Shown here: positions 45,871-54,140 of the stretch, piece after piece
How positions within the stretch are numbered: the stretch's first letter is position 1
Layout: every line of letters begins with the position of its first letter
From: DAISKN01 sp963716925
GTDB lineage: Bacteria > Acidobacteriota > Vicinamibacteria > Marinacidobacterales > SMYC01
NCBI GenBank assembly: GCA_963716925.1
Contig: CAVQUX010000010.1
Coordinates: 496,001-560,000 of the forward strand
Direction of reading: 5' to 3'
Length of the DNA stretch: 64,000 nt
The notes under the pieces: generated by a model
Seen by the model: only the letters and a program-made list of their open reading frames with translations
What the model was told of the DNA's origin: nothing
Databases searched by the model: none
Position numbers and translations under genes: made by a program

Positions 45871-45955
45871 GGATCCCCCCTGGGCCGCCTCTGAGTTATT
45901 CTGATCCAGGGTACGCCGCGAATGAAAGCACTCCAAAGGGTCGGGTTCCTGCGTC

Positions 45956-47272
45956 ATGATGCTAGCCGTCGCCGCCTCCTCCCGGGGACGAGAAGTCTTC
46001 CCCTACTCTATCGATGTCAAGGACTTCCCCAATGGGCTGAAGCTCGTCGGGGTGCGCTTCGACAGCCCGGGCCTCGCCGCCTACTACAGCGTGGTGCGGG
46101 TGGGCTCGCGCCACGAGGTCGAAAAGGGCCGCACCGGCTTCGCTCACTTCTTCGAGCACATGATGTTCCGCGGGACGGAGTCGTATCCCGAGGACCGGTA
46201 CAACCAGGTTCTTCGCGCCATGGGCGCCGACTCCAACGCCTACACCAGCGTCGATCGCACCGTCTACCACATCCTCGCGAGCTCCCGATCTCTTCCGAAG
46301 ATCGTGGAGATCGAATCCGACAGATTCCAGAACCTGAAATATTCGAAAGAACAGTTCCAGAAGGAAGCGGGGGCGGTCCTCGGCGAGTACAACAAGAGCG
46401 CCGTCAATCCATTCACCGGACTCTTCGAGAAGCTCCAGGACACCGCCTATGACGTCCACCCGTACAAGCACACGACCATCGGATTCCTCGAGGACATCCA
46501 GGCGATGCCGACGATGTACGAGTACAGCCTCGAGTTCTTCCGCCGGTTCTACCGCCCCGAGTACGTCACCCTCCTGGTGGTCGGCGATTACGACTGGGGG
46601 TCGTTGTCCGCACTGGTCGAGAGCCATTACGGCGAATGGGAGCGCGGAGGCCATGTCGTCGACATACCGCAGGAGCCGCCGCAGACCGCCGCTCGCGAAG
46701 CGACGGTCCAGTGGCCGGCGCCCACCCTGCCCCTCCTCGCCATCGCCTACAAAGCGCCGGCGTTCCGCACCGAGGTCATCGACATGCCCGGCCTCGACGT
46801 CCTCTCCCAGGTCCATTTCGGCGAGACCTCGCCCCTCTATCAGAGCCTGGTCATCGAGAAGCAGTGGGTGGACTTCATCAGTGCCGGGGCGACGGATCAA
46901 GCCGACCCGCCGCTTTTCACCATTCTCACCCGTGTGCGGGAGCCGGAGAGGCTCGAGGACGTACGCAAGGCGATTCTCGACGAGGTCGATCGCATCGCCC
47001 GGGAGCTCCCCGACGAGAAGAAGCTCGAGGCCACCAAGAGCCATATGAAGTACGACTTTCTCCTCCGGACGGACACCGCGGACTCCGTCGCCAACACCAT
47101 GGCCCACTACCTTTCGCTGACGAACGATCCGACCACTGTGAACAAGGTCTACGCACTCTACGACCGCGTCAGCGCGGGCGACGTCCGCTCGCTGGCCGGG
47201 AAGTACTTACGCGCCGAGAACCGCACCTCGGTCACGCTCACTCAGGCGCCCGGCGCCGGAGGACAGGAGTGA
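45956..47272 (+). CDS. M16-family zinc peptidase, catalytic subunit
   Basis: 438 residues. The inverted zinc motif HFFEHMMFRGT (HxxEH) and the distal Glu in EAGAVLGEYNKS mark an active pitrilysin-family (M16B) peptidase. The N-terminal segment is short and may be a signal; the protein is probably periplasmic. The C-terminal half has the M16_C domain (RRFYRPEYVTLLVVGDYD). It forms the usual pair with the next gene, which lacks the zinc motif. The start, MMLAVAASSRGREVFP, uses either of two adjacent ATGs (45956 or 45959). There is no frameshift. Confidence 0.92.
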   Translation: MMLAVAASSRGREVFPYSIDVKDFPNGLKLVGVRFDSPGLAAYYSVVRVGSRHEVEKGRTGFAHFFEHMMFRGTESYPEDRYNQVLRAMGADSNAYTSVDRTVYHILASSRSLPKIVEIESDRFQNLKYSKEQFQKEAGAVLGEYNKSAVNPFTGLFEKLQDTAYDVHPYKHTTIGFLEDIQAMPTMYEYSLEFFRRFYRPEYVTLLVVGDYDWGSLSALVESHYGEWERGGHVVDIPQEPPQTAAREATVQWPAPTLPLLAIAYKAPAFRTEVIDMPGLDVLSQVHFGETSPLYQSLVIEKQWVDFISAGATDQADPPLFTILTRVREPERLEDVRKAILDEVDRIARELPDEKKLEATKSHMKYDFLLRTDTADSVANTMAHYLSLTNDPTTVNKVYALYDRVSAGDVRSLAGKYLRAENRTSVTLTQAPGAGGQE

Positions 47273-48750
47273 AGGCAATGATTCTCCTCGCGACTCTCGC
47301 TCTCGGGGCGGATCGCGACCCGGTGATTCTGAAGAGTCCGGGGAATCCCCTGGTCAGCTTTCGCTTCGTGCTCCACGTCGGATCGGCCTTCGATCCTCCG
47401 GGGAAGGAAGGCCTCGCGGCGTTGACCGCCCTCATGTTGAGTCAGGGTGGAACCGAGGAGCTCTCCCTCACCGAGGTCATGGAGGCTCTCTATCCCATGG
47501 CGGCGGATTTCTCGGCGCAGCCCGACAAGGAAGTCACGACTTTCCTCGGACGGGCGCATCGGGACCACCTCGAGCCGTACTACGCGGTTTTCCGCGACCG
47601 GCTGCAGAGACCGAGGTTCGATCGAAAGGATTTCGAGCGCAACAAGAACGAGCTCCTCAACTACCTCACCAAGTCCCTTCCGAGCGCGGACGACGAGGAG
47701 CTGGGCAAGAAATCCCTGGAGTGGGAGCTCTACTCCGGACAAGGGGAGCATCCTTACCGCCATCCGGTGCAGGGCACGGTGGCCGGAGTCCGCTCGCTCA
47801 CTCTCGACGACGTGAAGGCCTTCTATCGCGAGCACTACACCGTCGAGAACCTGCAGATCGGAATCGCCGGCGATCTCCCGGAGGGATTCGCCGACCGGGT
47901 CGTCGAGGACTTCCGGAAAGCGCTTCCTTCGCGGAGCGCGGAGGCGCCGGCGCTTCCGAAGCCCGCGCGGGGAAAGGGACTCCAGGTGACGGTCGTCGAG
48001 AAACCGACCGCGGAGGCGACGGCGATCAGCCTGGGATTCCCTCTCGAGATCACCCGCGGCGACGAAGACTTCTATCCTCTGCTCGTGGCGAACACCTACC
48101 TGGGAGACCACCGCACGTTCAACGGGGTCCTCATGAACGAGCTCCGGGCGAAGCGCGGTCTGAACTACGGCGACTATTCCTACATCGAAGCCTTCCTCCA
48201 GGAAGGCGGGAGTACCTTCGCCCTGCCGAACATACCCCGGCGTCAACAGTTCTTCAGCATCTGGATACGACCGGTCGCGCCGGAGAACGCCCATTTCGCG
48301 CTTCGCGGCGCCATCTTCTATCTGCGGAGGCTGGTCGATCGGGGCATGACCGGGGAAGAGTTCCAGGCGATGCGCGAATACCTGACGAGCTACTCGAAGC
48401 TCTGGGTGCAGAGCCTCGATCGACGGCTCGGCTATCAGCTCGATTCCCGGTTCTACGGAACCGGGTTCTACATCGACGAGATCGAGAAGCGGCTCGAGTC
48501 CATGACCGTCGAGGACGTGAACCGCGCGGTCCGGAAGCACCTCGACCGCTGGGATTTTCGCGTGGCGATGGTGGCCTCGAACGCGCAAGAGGTGGGCTCG
48601 GCGGTGAGAGAGAACCGCAGGAGTCCGCCGAGCTACCAGACCTCGGGAGCCTCGGAAGCGGTCCAGGCCGAGGACGGCGAGATCGAGGTGCTCGTTCTCC
48701 CCATCGATTCGGTGCGCGTGGTGCCGGTGTCGGAGAGCTTCCAGAAATAG
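47269..48750 (+). CDS. M16-family peptidase-like partner subunit
   Basis: About 493 residues, with M16 domains but no HxxEH zinc motif. The corresponding region reads LTALMLSQGGTEELS, so it is the non-catalytic partner of a heterodimeric M16B enzyme. It has RARHRDHLEPYYAVFRDRLQ-like and FYREHYTVENLQIGIAGDL segments, and GDHRTFNGVLMNELRAKRGL with the substrate-binding Arg region. GTG at 47269 overlaps the previous stop as GTGA with GGAGG 6 bases upstream; ATG at 47278 is an alternative. Together with the first gene it probably degrades peptides in the periplasm. Confidence 0.9.
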   Translation: MKAMILLATLALGADRDPVILKSPGNPLVSFRFVLHVGSAFDPPGKEGLAALTALMLSQGGTEELSLTEVMEALYPMAADFSAQPDKEVTTFLGRAHRDHLEPYYAVFRDRLQRPRFDRKDFERNKNELLNYLTKSLPSADDEELGKKSLEWELYSGQGEHPYRHPVQGTVAGVRSLTLDDVKAFYREHYTVENLQIGIAGDLPEGFADRVVEDFRKALPSRSAEAPALPKPARGKGLQVTVVEKPTAEATAISLGFPLEITRGDEDFYPLLVANTYLGDHRTFNGVLMNELRAKRGLNYGDYSYIEAFLQEGGSTFALPNIPRRQQFFSIWIRPVAPENAHFALRGAIFYLRRLVDRGMTGEEFQAMREYLTSYSKLWVQSLDRRLGYQLDSRFYGTGFYIDEIEKRLESMTVEDVNRAVRKHLDRWDFRVAMVASNAQEVGSAVRENRRSPPSYQTSGASEAVQAEDGEIEVLVLPIDSVRVVPVSESFQK

Positions 48751-48767
48751 CCTTGTACCCCTATAAT
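48739..48767 (+). promoter_or_regulatory. Putative sigma-70-type promoter
   Basis: A perfect -10 hexamer TATAAT at 48762-48767 lies 45 bases before the ATG of the duplicated secreted protein gene. At a spacing of 17 there is a weak -35 (ttccag at 48739-48744, matching three of six). It is A/T-rich against a very GC-rich background. The -35 overlaps the 3' end of the M16 gene. Confidence 0.4.
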
Positions 48768-48811
48768 TAAGGCAGTCAATTCATAATCCACCTCGAAAGG
48801 AGACGGTGAGC

Positions 48812-49498
48812 ATGAAGCTCGCGCTCGTCACCCCCATTCTCCTGTCCGCTCTGGCAATCCCCGCGGAGACCGAGTACTTCCGCTGGCGCGGCGACGTCGA
48901 CGGCATCGACGACATCCTCATCAAGGGCAGCCAGGTCAAGATCGAGCACGTCGCCGCCAAGCCCATACAAAGCCAGGACCATCGGTTCAGCGCTCCCCTC
49001 CCTTTCGCGGAGGTCGAGCTGACGCTCCAGGTCCTCCACGGGCGCGGGTCCGTGCGCCTGCTGGAGCAGCCGAGCAAGCGCAATCAGTACACCGCCGTCG
49101 TGCGCGTCGACGACCAGGACCATTCCGGCGCCGACCGCTACGAGTTCGAGCTCTCCTGGTCGCGGGACGACATGCGGGAGACCGACGTCTACGAGTCGAC
49201 GTTCGTTTGGCGCGGGCGCGTGGATATCGGCTGCGAGATCGAGGTCCAGGGAAGGCGCCACATGGTGAAGGACGCCGGGGGAACCGCGACGCTGGAGAAA
49301 GGCGCGACCTTCAGCGACCCGCTTCCGAGCGCCGAGGTTCCCGTATCCGTCGAGAAGCGCCACGGGCGTGGACGGGTAGAGATCGTCCAGACCCCGGACG
49401 CCGGAAACGGCTACGCCACCATCATCAAGATCGAGGATAGCAAGAGCGGCTCCGACGACTACGAGATCGAGCTACGCTGGCCGCGGCAGGAAAGATGA
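48812..49498 (+). CDS. Secreted protein with two tandem copies of a ~90-residue domain, unknown function
   Basis: 228 residues with a signal peptide (KLALVTPILLSALAIPAE). The mature protein is two repeats. Repeat 1 (about residues 22-115) runs from YFRWRGDVDG to YEFELSW. Repeat 2 (about 123-226) runs from FVWRGRVDIG to YEIELRW. Both share WRGxVD, a LPxAEV centre, HGRGxV and GxDxYEFELxW-like ends, so they arose by duplication. The predicted structure is beta-rich. I do not recognise the family. ATG at 48812 is supported by the AAGGAG site 9 bases upstream. It is likely transcribed from the TATAAT promoter just before it. Confidence 0.8.
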   Translation: MKLALVTPILLSALAIPAETEYFRWRGDVDGIDDILIKGSQVKIEHVAAKPIQSQDHRFSAPLPFAEVELTLQVLHGRGSVRLLEQPSKRNQYTAVVRVDDQDHSGADRYEFELSWSRDDMRETDVYESTFVWRGRVDIGCEIEVQGRRHMVKDAGGTATLEKGATFSDPLPSAEVPVSVEKRHGRGRVEIVQTPDAGNGYATIIKIEDSKSGSDDYEIELRWPRQER

Positions 49499-49828
49499 TG
49501 CGGCTGGCCTTCACCGTCCCCGCTACAAGCGAGAGCGTGCTTTCGTAACCAGTTCCTTCACGGCCTCGGTCGTCGCCATGTCCTGCCGACTCGTCGCCGT
49601 GACCTCCACAGGGACGACCACGCCGGCGCGGAGACTGGTGCAGGTCGTGTTGTACCCCATCTGCTGCGCCGAGGCCCATGCGCTCCTTTTCGCCGCTGTC
49701 TCCGCATTTCCGCTCGGATCGTCACTTTCCTTTGTCGCGCCTGACCCGCTCCATCTGTTTTTTCGGCCGACGAGTCGCTGACTTTCGGAGTAACCTTGGA
49801 CGGCCGCGCTGCCCGAGGAGGCGGAGAC
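49499..49828. other. Intergenic leader of mgtE; possible remnant gene on the minus strand
   Basis: 330 bases with no secure gene. On the minus strand the segment 49523-49760 reads plausibly (SAWASAQQMGYNTTCTSLRAG, then VVVPVEVTATSRQDMATTEAV in parts, ending KARSRL), but it lacks a clear start or ribosome-binding site, and its upstream frame lies antisense to mgtE. It may be a short or decayed gene. I see no M-box riboswitch-like conserved stem set upstream of mgtE. A run of six T at 49759-49764 is not preceded by a strong hairpin. Confidence 0.4.
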
Positions 49829-51217
49829 ATGGATCTTTCGGAGCTGCTGGAGCAGGTGAGGGTTCACCTGGAAGAGAGCTCTTCCGGCATCGGCGCAGCT
49901 CTCGCCGAGCTGCCCGCGGCCGACGTCGCCGAGCTCGTGAACCAGCTCACGCTTCATGAGGCGGCGAGCGTCATCTCGATACTTTCCATCGCCCAGGCGA
50001 CCGACGTTCTCGATCAGTCGACTCTGCTCCGGCGGAGCGCCATCGTCGAGGAGCTGGAGCCCTCGCGCGCGGCCCAGATTCTCGAAGGACTCTCTGCCGA
50101 CGAGCGCGCCGAGATCGTGCGCGGCGTGGGGGACAACGTCCGCAGACGGCTCGTGCCGAAGCTCAGCCCCGAGGTCCGCGCGGAGATCGAAAGCCTCCTT
50201 CGCTATCCGGCGCAGAGCGCCGGCGGCATCATGACCACGGAGTTCGTCCGCCTCGATCCCCAGATGAGCGTTTCCGACGCGCTCCGCCACATCCGATCCG
50301 TGGCGCGGGAAAAGGAATCCATTTACGCCTGCTACGTCATGGACCCGGCCACCGCCCAGCTCCTGGGAGCGGTTTCCCTGCGGGACCTGGTGATGGCCGA
50401 GCTTTCGCAGCGCGTCGCCGACGTGATGCGCCGCAGGCCGGTCACCGTGTCCGCCCTGGACGATCGAGAGGTGGTGGCGGCCAAGATCGCCAAGTACAAC
50501 CTCCTGGCGGTACCGGTGCTCGAACGCGACGGCCGGGTCGTCGGCTTCGTGACCGTGGACGACGTCATCGACGTCATGATTCAGGAATCCACCGAGGACG
50601 CCTTGAAGATGGGAGCGGTGGAGGCGATGAGGCTCGACGAGCCCTACACCGCCACGCCGTTCTGGAACCTCATCCGCCGTCGGGCTGGATGGCTCCTGGT
50701 CCTCTTTCTCAGCGAGATGCTCACCGCGACCGCCATGGGCCGGTTCGAAGAGGAGATCGCGCGGGCGGTGGTGCTCGCCATCTTCGTGCCTCTCATCATC
50801 AGCAGCGGAGGCAACTCGGGCTCTCAGGCCGCGACGCTCATCATCCGCGCCCTCGCCGTAGGCGAGCTCAAGCTCAAAGACTGGTGGCGGGTCATGCGGC
50901 GAGAGGTGCTGACCGGCCTCGTTCTAGGAACGGTCCTGGGTCTCGTCGGGTTCCTGCGAATCACCGTGTGGTCGTTGGCCTTTCCCGGAGTCTATGGTGC
51001 GCACTGGCAGGCGGTCGCAGTGACGATCTGGTTGTCCCTCATCGGAGTCGTCCTCTGGGGCACTCTGGCCGGCTCCATGCTGCCCATCCTGCTCAAGCGC
51101 ATCGGGCTGGACCCGGCCGTGTCGTCCGCACCGTTCGTCGCGACTCTGGTCGATGTCACCGGGATCGTCATCTACTTCGAAGTCGCCCACCGCGTTCTGC
51201 GCGGAACGCTTCTGTAG
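49829..51217 (+). CDS. mgtE: Magnesium transporter MgtE
   Basis: 462 residues. The cytoplasmic N domain (helical, LLEQVRVHLEESSSGIGAALAELPAADVAELVN in segments) is followed by two CBS domains with SAGGIMTTEFVRLDP and VADVMRRRPVTVSALDD. A connecting helix leads to the five-helix membrane domain, which has RRAGWLLVLFLSEMLTATAM, VPLIISSGGNSGSQAATLIIR (the selectivity region) and LGLDPAVSSAPFVATLVDV-like sequence. It is a homodimeric Mg2+ channel closed by Mg2+ binding to the N and CBS domains. ATG at 49829 has a GAGGAGGCGGAG site. No frameshift. Confidence 0.95.
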   Translation: MDLSELLEQVRVHLEESSSGIGAALAELPAADVAELVNQLTLHEAASVISILSIAQATDVLDQSTLLRRSAIVEELEPSRAAQILEGLSADERAEIVRGVGDNVRRRLVPKLSPEVRAEIESLLRYPAQSAGGIMTTEFVRLDPQMSVSDALRHIRSVAREKESIYACYVMDPATAQLLGAVSLRDLVMAELSQRVADVMRRRPVTVSALDDREVVAAKIAKYNLLAVPVLERDGRVVGFVTVDDVIDVMIQESTEDALKMGAVEAMRLDEPYTATPFWNLIRRRAGWLLVLFLSEMLTATAMGRFEEEIARAVVLAIFVPLIISSGGNSGSQAATLIIRALAVGELKLKDWWRVMRREVLTGLVLGTVLGLVGFLRITVWSLAFPGVYGAHWQAVAVTIWLSLIGVVLWGTLAGSMLPILLKRIGLDPAVSSAPFVATLVDVTGIVIYFEVAHRVLRGTLL

Positions 51218-51252
51218 TCTGCTCGCGCGGCGCTCGCCGAGCTCCGGCGCAA

Positions 51253-51672
51253 TCAGTGGCCTACGTCCGCCCAGCGCGGATCCCCGAGGGCGAAGAGAAT
51301 CGCATGCCGCGCCTCGTGTCTCAGGGCTCCCTTTCCGGGCACGTAACGAATCACCCCGAGACGCTCCGCCTCCGGCTCGGCGCGAAAGCAACCATAGACG
51401 AGAAGAACTGCGTGCAGTCCCGTCTCCCCACAGTAGAAAGGCTGTCGCTCGGTCTCGATCTGGAAAACGCGCATGGTGACACCGTACGGGTCGCCGTCCA
51501 CGACGGGCTCGAGGCCGATGAGATCGGCCTGGGCTTTTTGCCACTCCTCATCCGGATCGGCCGCCCGTTCGGTGGAAGCCGGGGTTCCTGAGGTGTTGCG
51601 CTTGAGGGCGCACCCGTCGCTCGTGACGAAAAGACCAGCAAAGATCCATGCAACCCAACCGAATCTCCCCAT
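51253..51672 (-). CDS. Small exported protein with an HExxH motif
   Basis: 139 residues. The N-terminus MGRFGWVAWIFAGLFVTSDGCA is a signal peptide, with a Cys that could be a lipoprotein site though the lipobox is poor. The C-terminus ends LRHEARHAILFALGDPRWADVGH, where HEARH is a HExxH zinc motif and a further His lies 16 residues on. The centre has ETERQPFYCGETGLHAVLLVYGCFR in parts. I do not recognise a family. A compact metallopeptidase or metal-binding protein is possible. ATG at 51672 has a GGGAGG site 8 bases upstream. It is divergent from the next small secreted protein. Confidence 0.7.
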   Translation of the reverse strand: MGRFGWVAWIFAGLFVTSDGCALKRNTSGTPASTERAADPDEEWQKAQADLIGLEPVVDGDPYGVTMRVFQIETERQPFYCGETGLHAVLLVYGCFRAEPEAERLGVIRYVPGKGALRHEARHAILFALGDPRWADVGH

Positions 51673-51797
51673 GGGTCTGCCTCCCTGTGCCGCAGGGGGA
51701 TACAGAGAGGCCGCGTTCCGATTCGGCAGGGTCCCGGAGGTTTGCGCTGAGATGATGCAAAATTCGTGCCGGTTCGACGTTGCACCGCGGCTGTCGT

Positions 51798-51827
51798 TTC
51801 GACTAACATACATATCCTCGGCATAAT
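51798..51827 (+). promoter_or_regulatory. Weak promoter candidate for the small secreted protein
   Basis: A CATAAT at 51822-51827 in an A/T-rich island, with ttcgac at 51798-51803 (spacing 18), resembles a -10/-35 pair. It lies 34 bases before the ATG at 51861 and in the divergent region with the HExxH protein gene. The evidence is sequence resemblance only. Confidence 0.3.
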
Positions 51828-51860
51828 TGGAGGCCCCTTATCCAAAAGGAGGATGAGGTA

Positions 51861-52199
51861 ATGTTGAGAAAAATGATCCTCGCGGGTCTCGTGCTTTGCT
51901 TCTTCACCGGCCTGGTTCTCGCTCAAGAGAAGGCGGCCACCAAGGAGGCTTCCGGGACGGTCAAAGCCGTCGCGGCGGCTTCACTCACCATCACCGACGA
52001 CGCCAAGAAAGACTGGACCTTCATCATCGACAAGGAAACGACGGTGACGGCGAAGGGCGCGAGCCACAAGATGCGCGAAGCCGAAGGTGCGGGTAAGGCC
52101 ACGAAAATCACCGACTTCGTCATGGACAAGCAGTCCGTCGGCGTGAAATACGCCGAGAAGGACGGAAAGCTCTACGCGAAAGAAGTCCGAGTGAAGTGA
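51861..52199 (+). CDS. Small secreted beta-rich protein (DUF5666-like)
   Basis: 112 residues with a signal peptide (LRKMILAGLVLCFFTGLVLAQ). The mature part has the pattern EASGTVKAVAAASLTITDD, then WTFIIDKETTVTAKG, SVGVKYAEKDGKLYAKEVRV, which is like the OB-fold-type repeats of DUF5666 proteins. The role is unknown. The ribosome-binding site AAAAGGAGG is strong. A hairpin follows the stop and probably ends transcription. It is convergent with the MaoC gene. Confidence 0.8.
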   Translation: MLRKMILAGLVLCFFTGLVLAQEKAATKEASGTVKAVAAASLTITDDAKKDWTFIIDKETTVTAKGASHKMREAEGAGKATKITDFVMDKQSVGVKYAEKDGKLYAKEVRVK

Positions 52200-52208
52200 G
52201 AAAGCTTC

Positions 52209-52248
52209 TCGCGCCGGCTCCTCTTCTTCTCGAAGGGAGTCGGCGCGA
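52209..52248. terminator. Hairpin between convergent genes
   Basis: The arms at 52209-52221 and 52236-52248 pair over 13 bases with one G-T, around a 14-base loop. It is GC-rich and lies between a plus-strand stop at 52199 and a minus-strand stop at 52291. There is no T-run, so it may act as a bidirectional structural terminator or an mRNA end protector. Confidence 0.55.
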
Positions 52249-52290
52249 CTTGTAGAGCTCCGGCCGCCTCCCTGCCCCCGCTCTTCGTTG

Positions 52291-52803
52291 CTATCCTTCG
52301 CGCGGTCCCGAACCTGCTCCTCGGACGCGCTCGGGCGCATGGCCGCGCTTGTACACCATGAACGTGCGCCGGAACTCGATGACCGTGACCCCGTCCTGGT
52401 TGTAACCGGTCGTCCTGGCCTCGAGGATTCCCACGTTGGGCCGCGACTTCGACTCCCGCTTCGAGAGCACCTCGCTCCGCGAATAGATCGTGTCGCCCTC
52501 GAATACGGGATTCGGAAGCCGGACCTCGTCCCAACCGAGGTTCGCCATGGCGTTCTGAGAGAGGTCGGGGACGGATTGCCCGGTGACCAGGGCCAGCGTG
52601 AAGGTAGAATCGACGAGGGGTTTTCCGAACTCCGTCTGGGACGCGTAGTGGTGATCGAAGTGGATGGGGTTCGTGTTCTGAGTCAGGAGAGTGAACCAGC
52701 TGTTGTCGACGGGTAGCACCGTCCGGCCAAGAGGGTGCTCGTAGACGTCCCCGATCTCGAAATCCTCGTAGAAGCGGCCCTTCCAGCCTTCCTTCACCGC
52801 CAT
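52291..52803 (-). CDS. MaoC-family enoyl-CoA hydratase/dehydratase
   Basis: 170 residues with a hot-dog fold. The hydratase motif is FTLLTQNTNPIHFDHHYA (Asp and His of the hydratase-2 site), followed by FGKPLVDSTFTLALVTGQS, NPVFEGDTIYSRSEVL, and VIEFRRTFMVYKRG. It acts on enoyl- or hydroxyacyl-CoA thioesters. ATG at 52803 overlaps the CaiB stop as TGATG. With CaiB and an acyl-CoA dehydrogenase it forms a CoA-thioester catabolic set. The closest characterised relatives include mesaconyl-CoA hydratases, so a methyl-branched C5 substrate is possible; this is inference. Confidence 0.88.
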   Translation of the reverse strand: MAVKEGWKGRFYEDFEIGDVYEHPLGRTVLPVDNSWFTLLTQNTNPIHFDHHYASQTEFGKPLVDSTFTLALVTGQSVPDLSQNAMANLGWDEVRLPNPVFEGDTIYSRSEVLSKRESKSRPNVGILEARTTGYNQDGVTVIEFRRTFMVYKRGHAPERVRGAGSGPREG

Positions 52804-53981
52804 CAGACCACTCCTTCCTCTCGAAGGCGCTCGATATCGCTCGGGTCGTAGCCGAGCTCCGCGAGCACCTTCGCCGTGTGCTCGCCGACGTCCGGAACCG
52901 CCTTCAAGACCGTGTCCAGGCCCTCGACGTTCGCCGGCGGCAGGAGCGTCGATAGCTTCCCCACGGGAGAGTCGACCTCGCGCCAGCGGTCGCGCGCCGA
53001 GAGCTGGGGATGCCGGACGAAGTCCAGGACGGAGTTCACCTGCGCGTGGGCGATGTCCGCCTCGACGAGCCTCTCGAACGCCTCCGCTGCGGTCATTCCC
53101 AGAAACGCGCCATCGACGATCTCGAAGAGCTCCTCGCGGTTCTCGACGCGCGCGGCGTTGGTCGCGAAGCGGGAGTCTTCCACCAGCCCGGGTCGGGCCA
53201 GTACCACCTCGCAGAAGCGCCGCCATTCGCGATCGTTCTGAACCGCGACGTAGATGATGCCGCCGTCCGCGGTCTTCACGTCGCCGTAGGGGGCGATGGT
53301 CGCGTGATGGGTCCCCGCGCGGCGAGGCTCGACGCCGCCGTATCCCGTGTAGTACGCCGGGTAGCCCATCCACTCCCCGAGCGCTTCGAGGAGCGTGACT
53401 TCGACGGCGCTGCCTTCGCCCGTCTTCTGGCGCTTCAGGAGCGCTTCGAGAATTCCTGAATAGGCGTACATCCCCGCGGCGATGTCGGCGACGGAGATCC
53501 CGACGCGCGCCGGCGATGCCTCGGTGCCGGTGATGGAGACGAGACCGGATTCCGCCTGGATCAGGAGGTCGTAGGCCTTCTTGTCTCGATGGGGACCGCT
53601 CGGCCCATAGCCCGAGATCTCGCAGGTGATGAGGTGCGGAGAGCGGCCCCGGAGAGACCCGGCTCCGAGCCCGAGCCTTTCGAGCGCTCCCGGGCCGAGG
53701 TTCGAGAGGAAGACGTCGGCCCGATCGATGAGCTTCTCGAGAATGCCCCTCCCCTCCTCGGCCTTCAAGTCCAGGGTGAGCGATTCCTTCGAGCGATTGA
53801 GCCATACGAAGTGGCTCGACATCCCGCGGACGGTCTCGTCGTAGTACCGGGCGAAGTCGCCCGTTTTCGGCCGCTCGACCTTGATGACCCGAGCTCCGAG
53901 ATCGGCGAGCTGGCGGGTCGCGAAGGGACCCGCGACCGCCTGCTCCACCGAGACCACGGTGACATCGTCGAGCAAGCGCAT
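52803..53981 (-). CDS. CaiB/BaiF family III CoA-transferase
   Basis: About 392 residues. N-terminal MRLLDDVTVVSVEQAVAGPF, ADLGARVIKVERPKTGDFAR (CoA-binding Rossmann part) and AYDLLIQAESGLVSITG with the catalytic Asp are typical. GTHHATIAPYGDVKTADGG and VDSPVGKLSTLLPP follow. It moves CoA between carboxylic acids through anhydride intermediates. ATG at 53981 is preferred over 54005 because the conserved fold begins there. A hairpin-rich repeat precedes it. It overlaps maoC by one base. The acyl substrate is unknown. Confidence 0.92.
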   Translation of the reverse strand: MRLLDDVTVVSVEQAVAGPFATRQLADLGARVIKVERPKTGDFARYYDETVRGMSSHFVWLNRSKESLTLDLKAEEGRGILEKLIDRADVFLSNLGPGALERLGLGAGSLRGRSPHLITCEISGYGPSGPHRDKKAYDLLIQAESGLVSITGTEASPARVGISVADIAAGMYAYSGILEALLKRQKTGEGSAVEVTLLEALGEWMGYPAYYTGYGGVEPRRAGTHHATIAPYGDVKTADGGIIYVAVQNDREWRRFCEVVLARPGLVEDSRFATNAARVENREELFEIVDGAFLGMTAAEAFERLVEADIAHAQVNSVLDFVRHPQLSARDRWREVDSPVGKLSTLLPPANVEGLDTVLKAVPDVGEHTAKVLAELGYDPSDIERLREEGVV

Positions 53982-54002
53982 GTCAGCGGGGCCTCCGGGT
54001 CC

Positions 54003-54140
54003 CATCCCGCCCCGCGCGAGCGGAGCGAGCCCGGCCGGGAGGAAGCGGTTGCGCCGTAGGCGCGAACCGCGGGAATCCGGCCGTCCTCCCCGAGCGAAGA
54101 GCTCGGGGAGCGAGCGCGCCGAGGAGGCGAGCGAGCATAT
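54003..54140. repeat. Dispersed hairpin-rich intergenic repeat, copy B
   Basis: It repeats the three palindromic blocks of 990-1241 in the opposite orientation: 54015-54042, 54051-54076 and 54078-54114, ending with the shared gaggcgagc. Each block can fold on itself. It lies between the acyl-CoA dehydrogenase stop and the caiB start, so it is transcribed in a presumed operon. The spacing between blocks differs between copies, as for a mobile or recombining intergenic element. Confidence 0.75.

Noticed and set aside
45962..48588. Long minus-strand open frames over the M16 peptidase pair
   Set aside because: The plus-strand frames carry the HxxEH motif and M16 domains. The antisense frames have skewed Arg/Gly/Val composition and no recognisable motifs.
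49499..49828. Magnesium (M-box) riboswitch upstream of mgtE
   Set aside because: No arrangement of conserved stems or anti-terminator followed by a T-run was seen. The N and CBS domains of MgtE itself can sense Mg2+.
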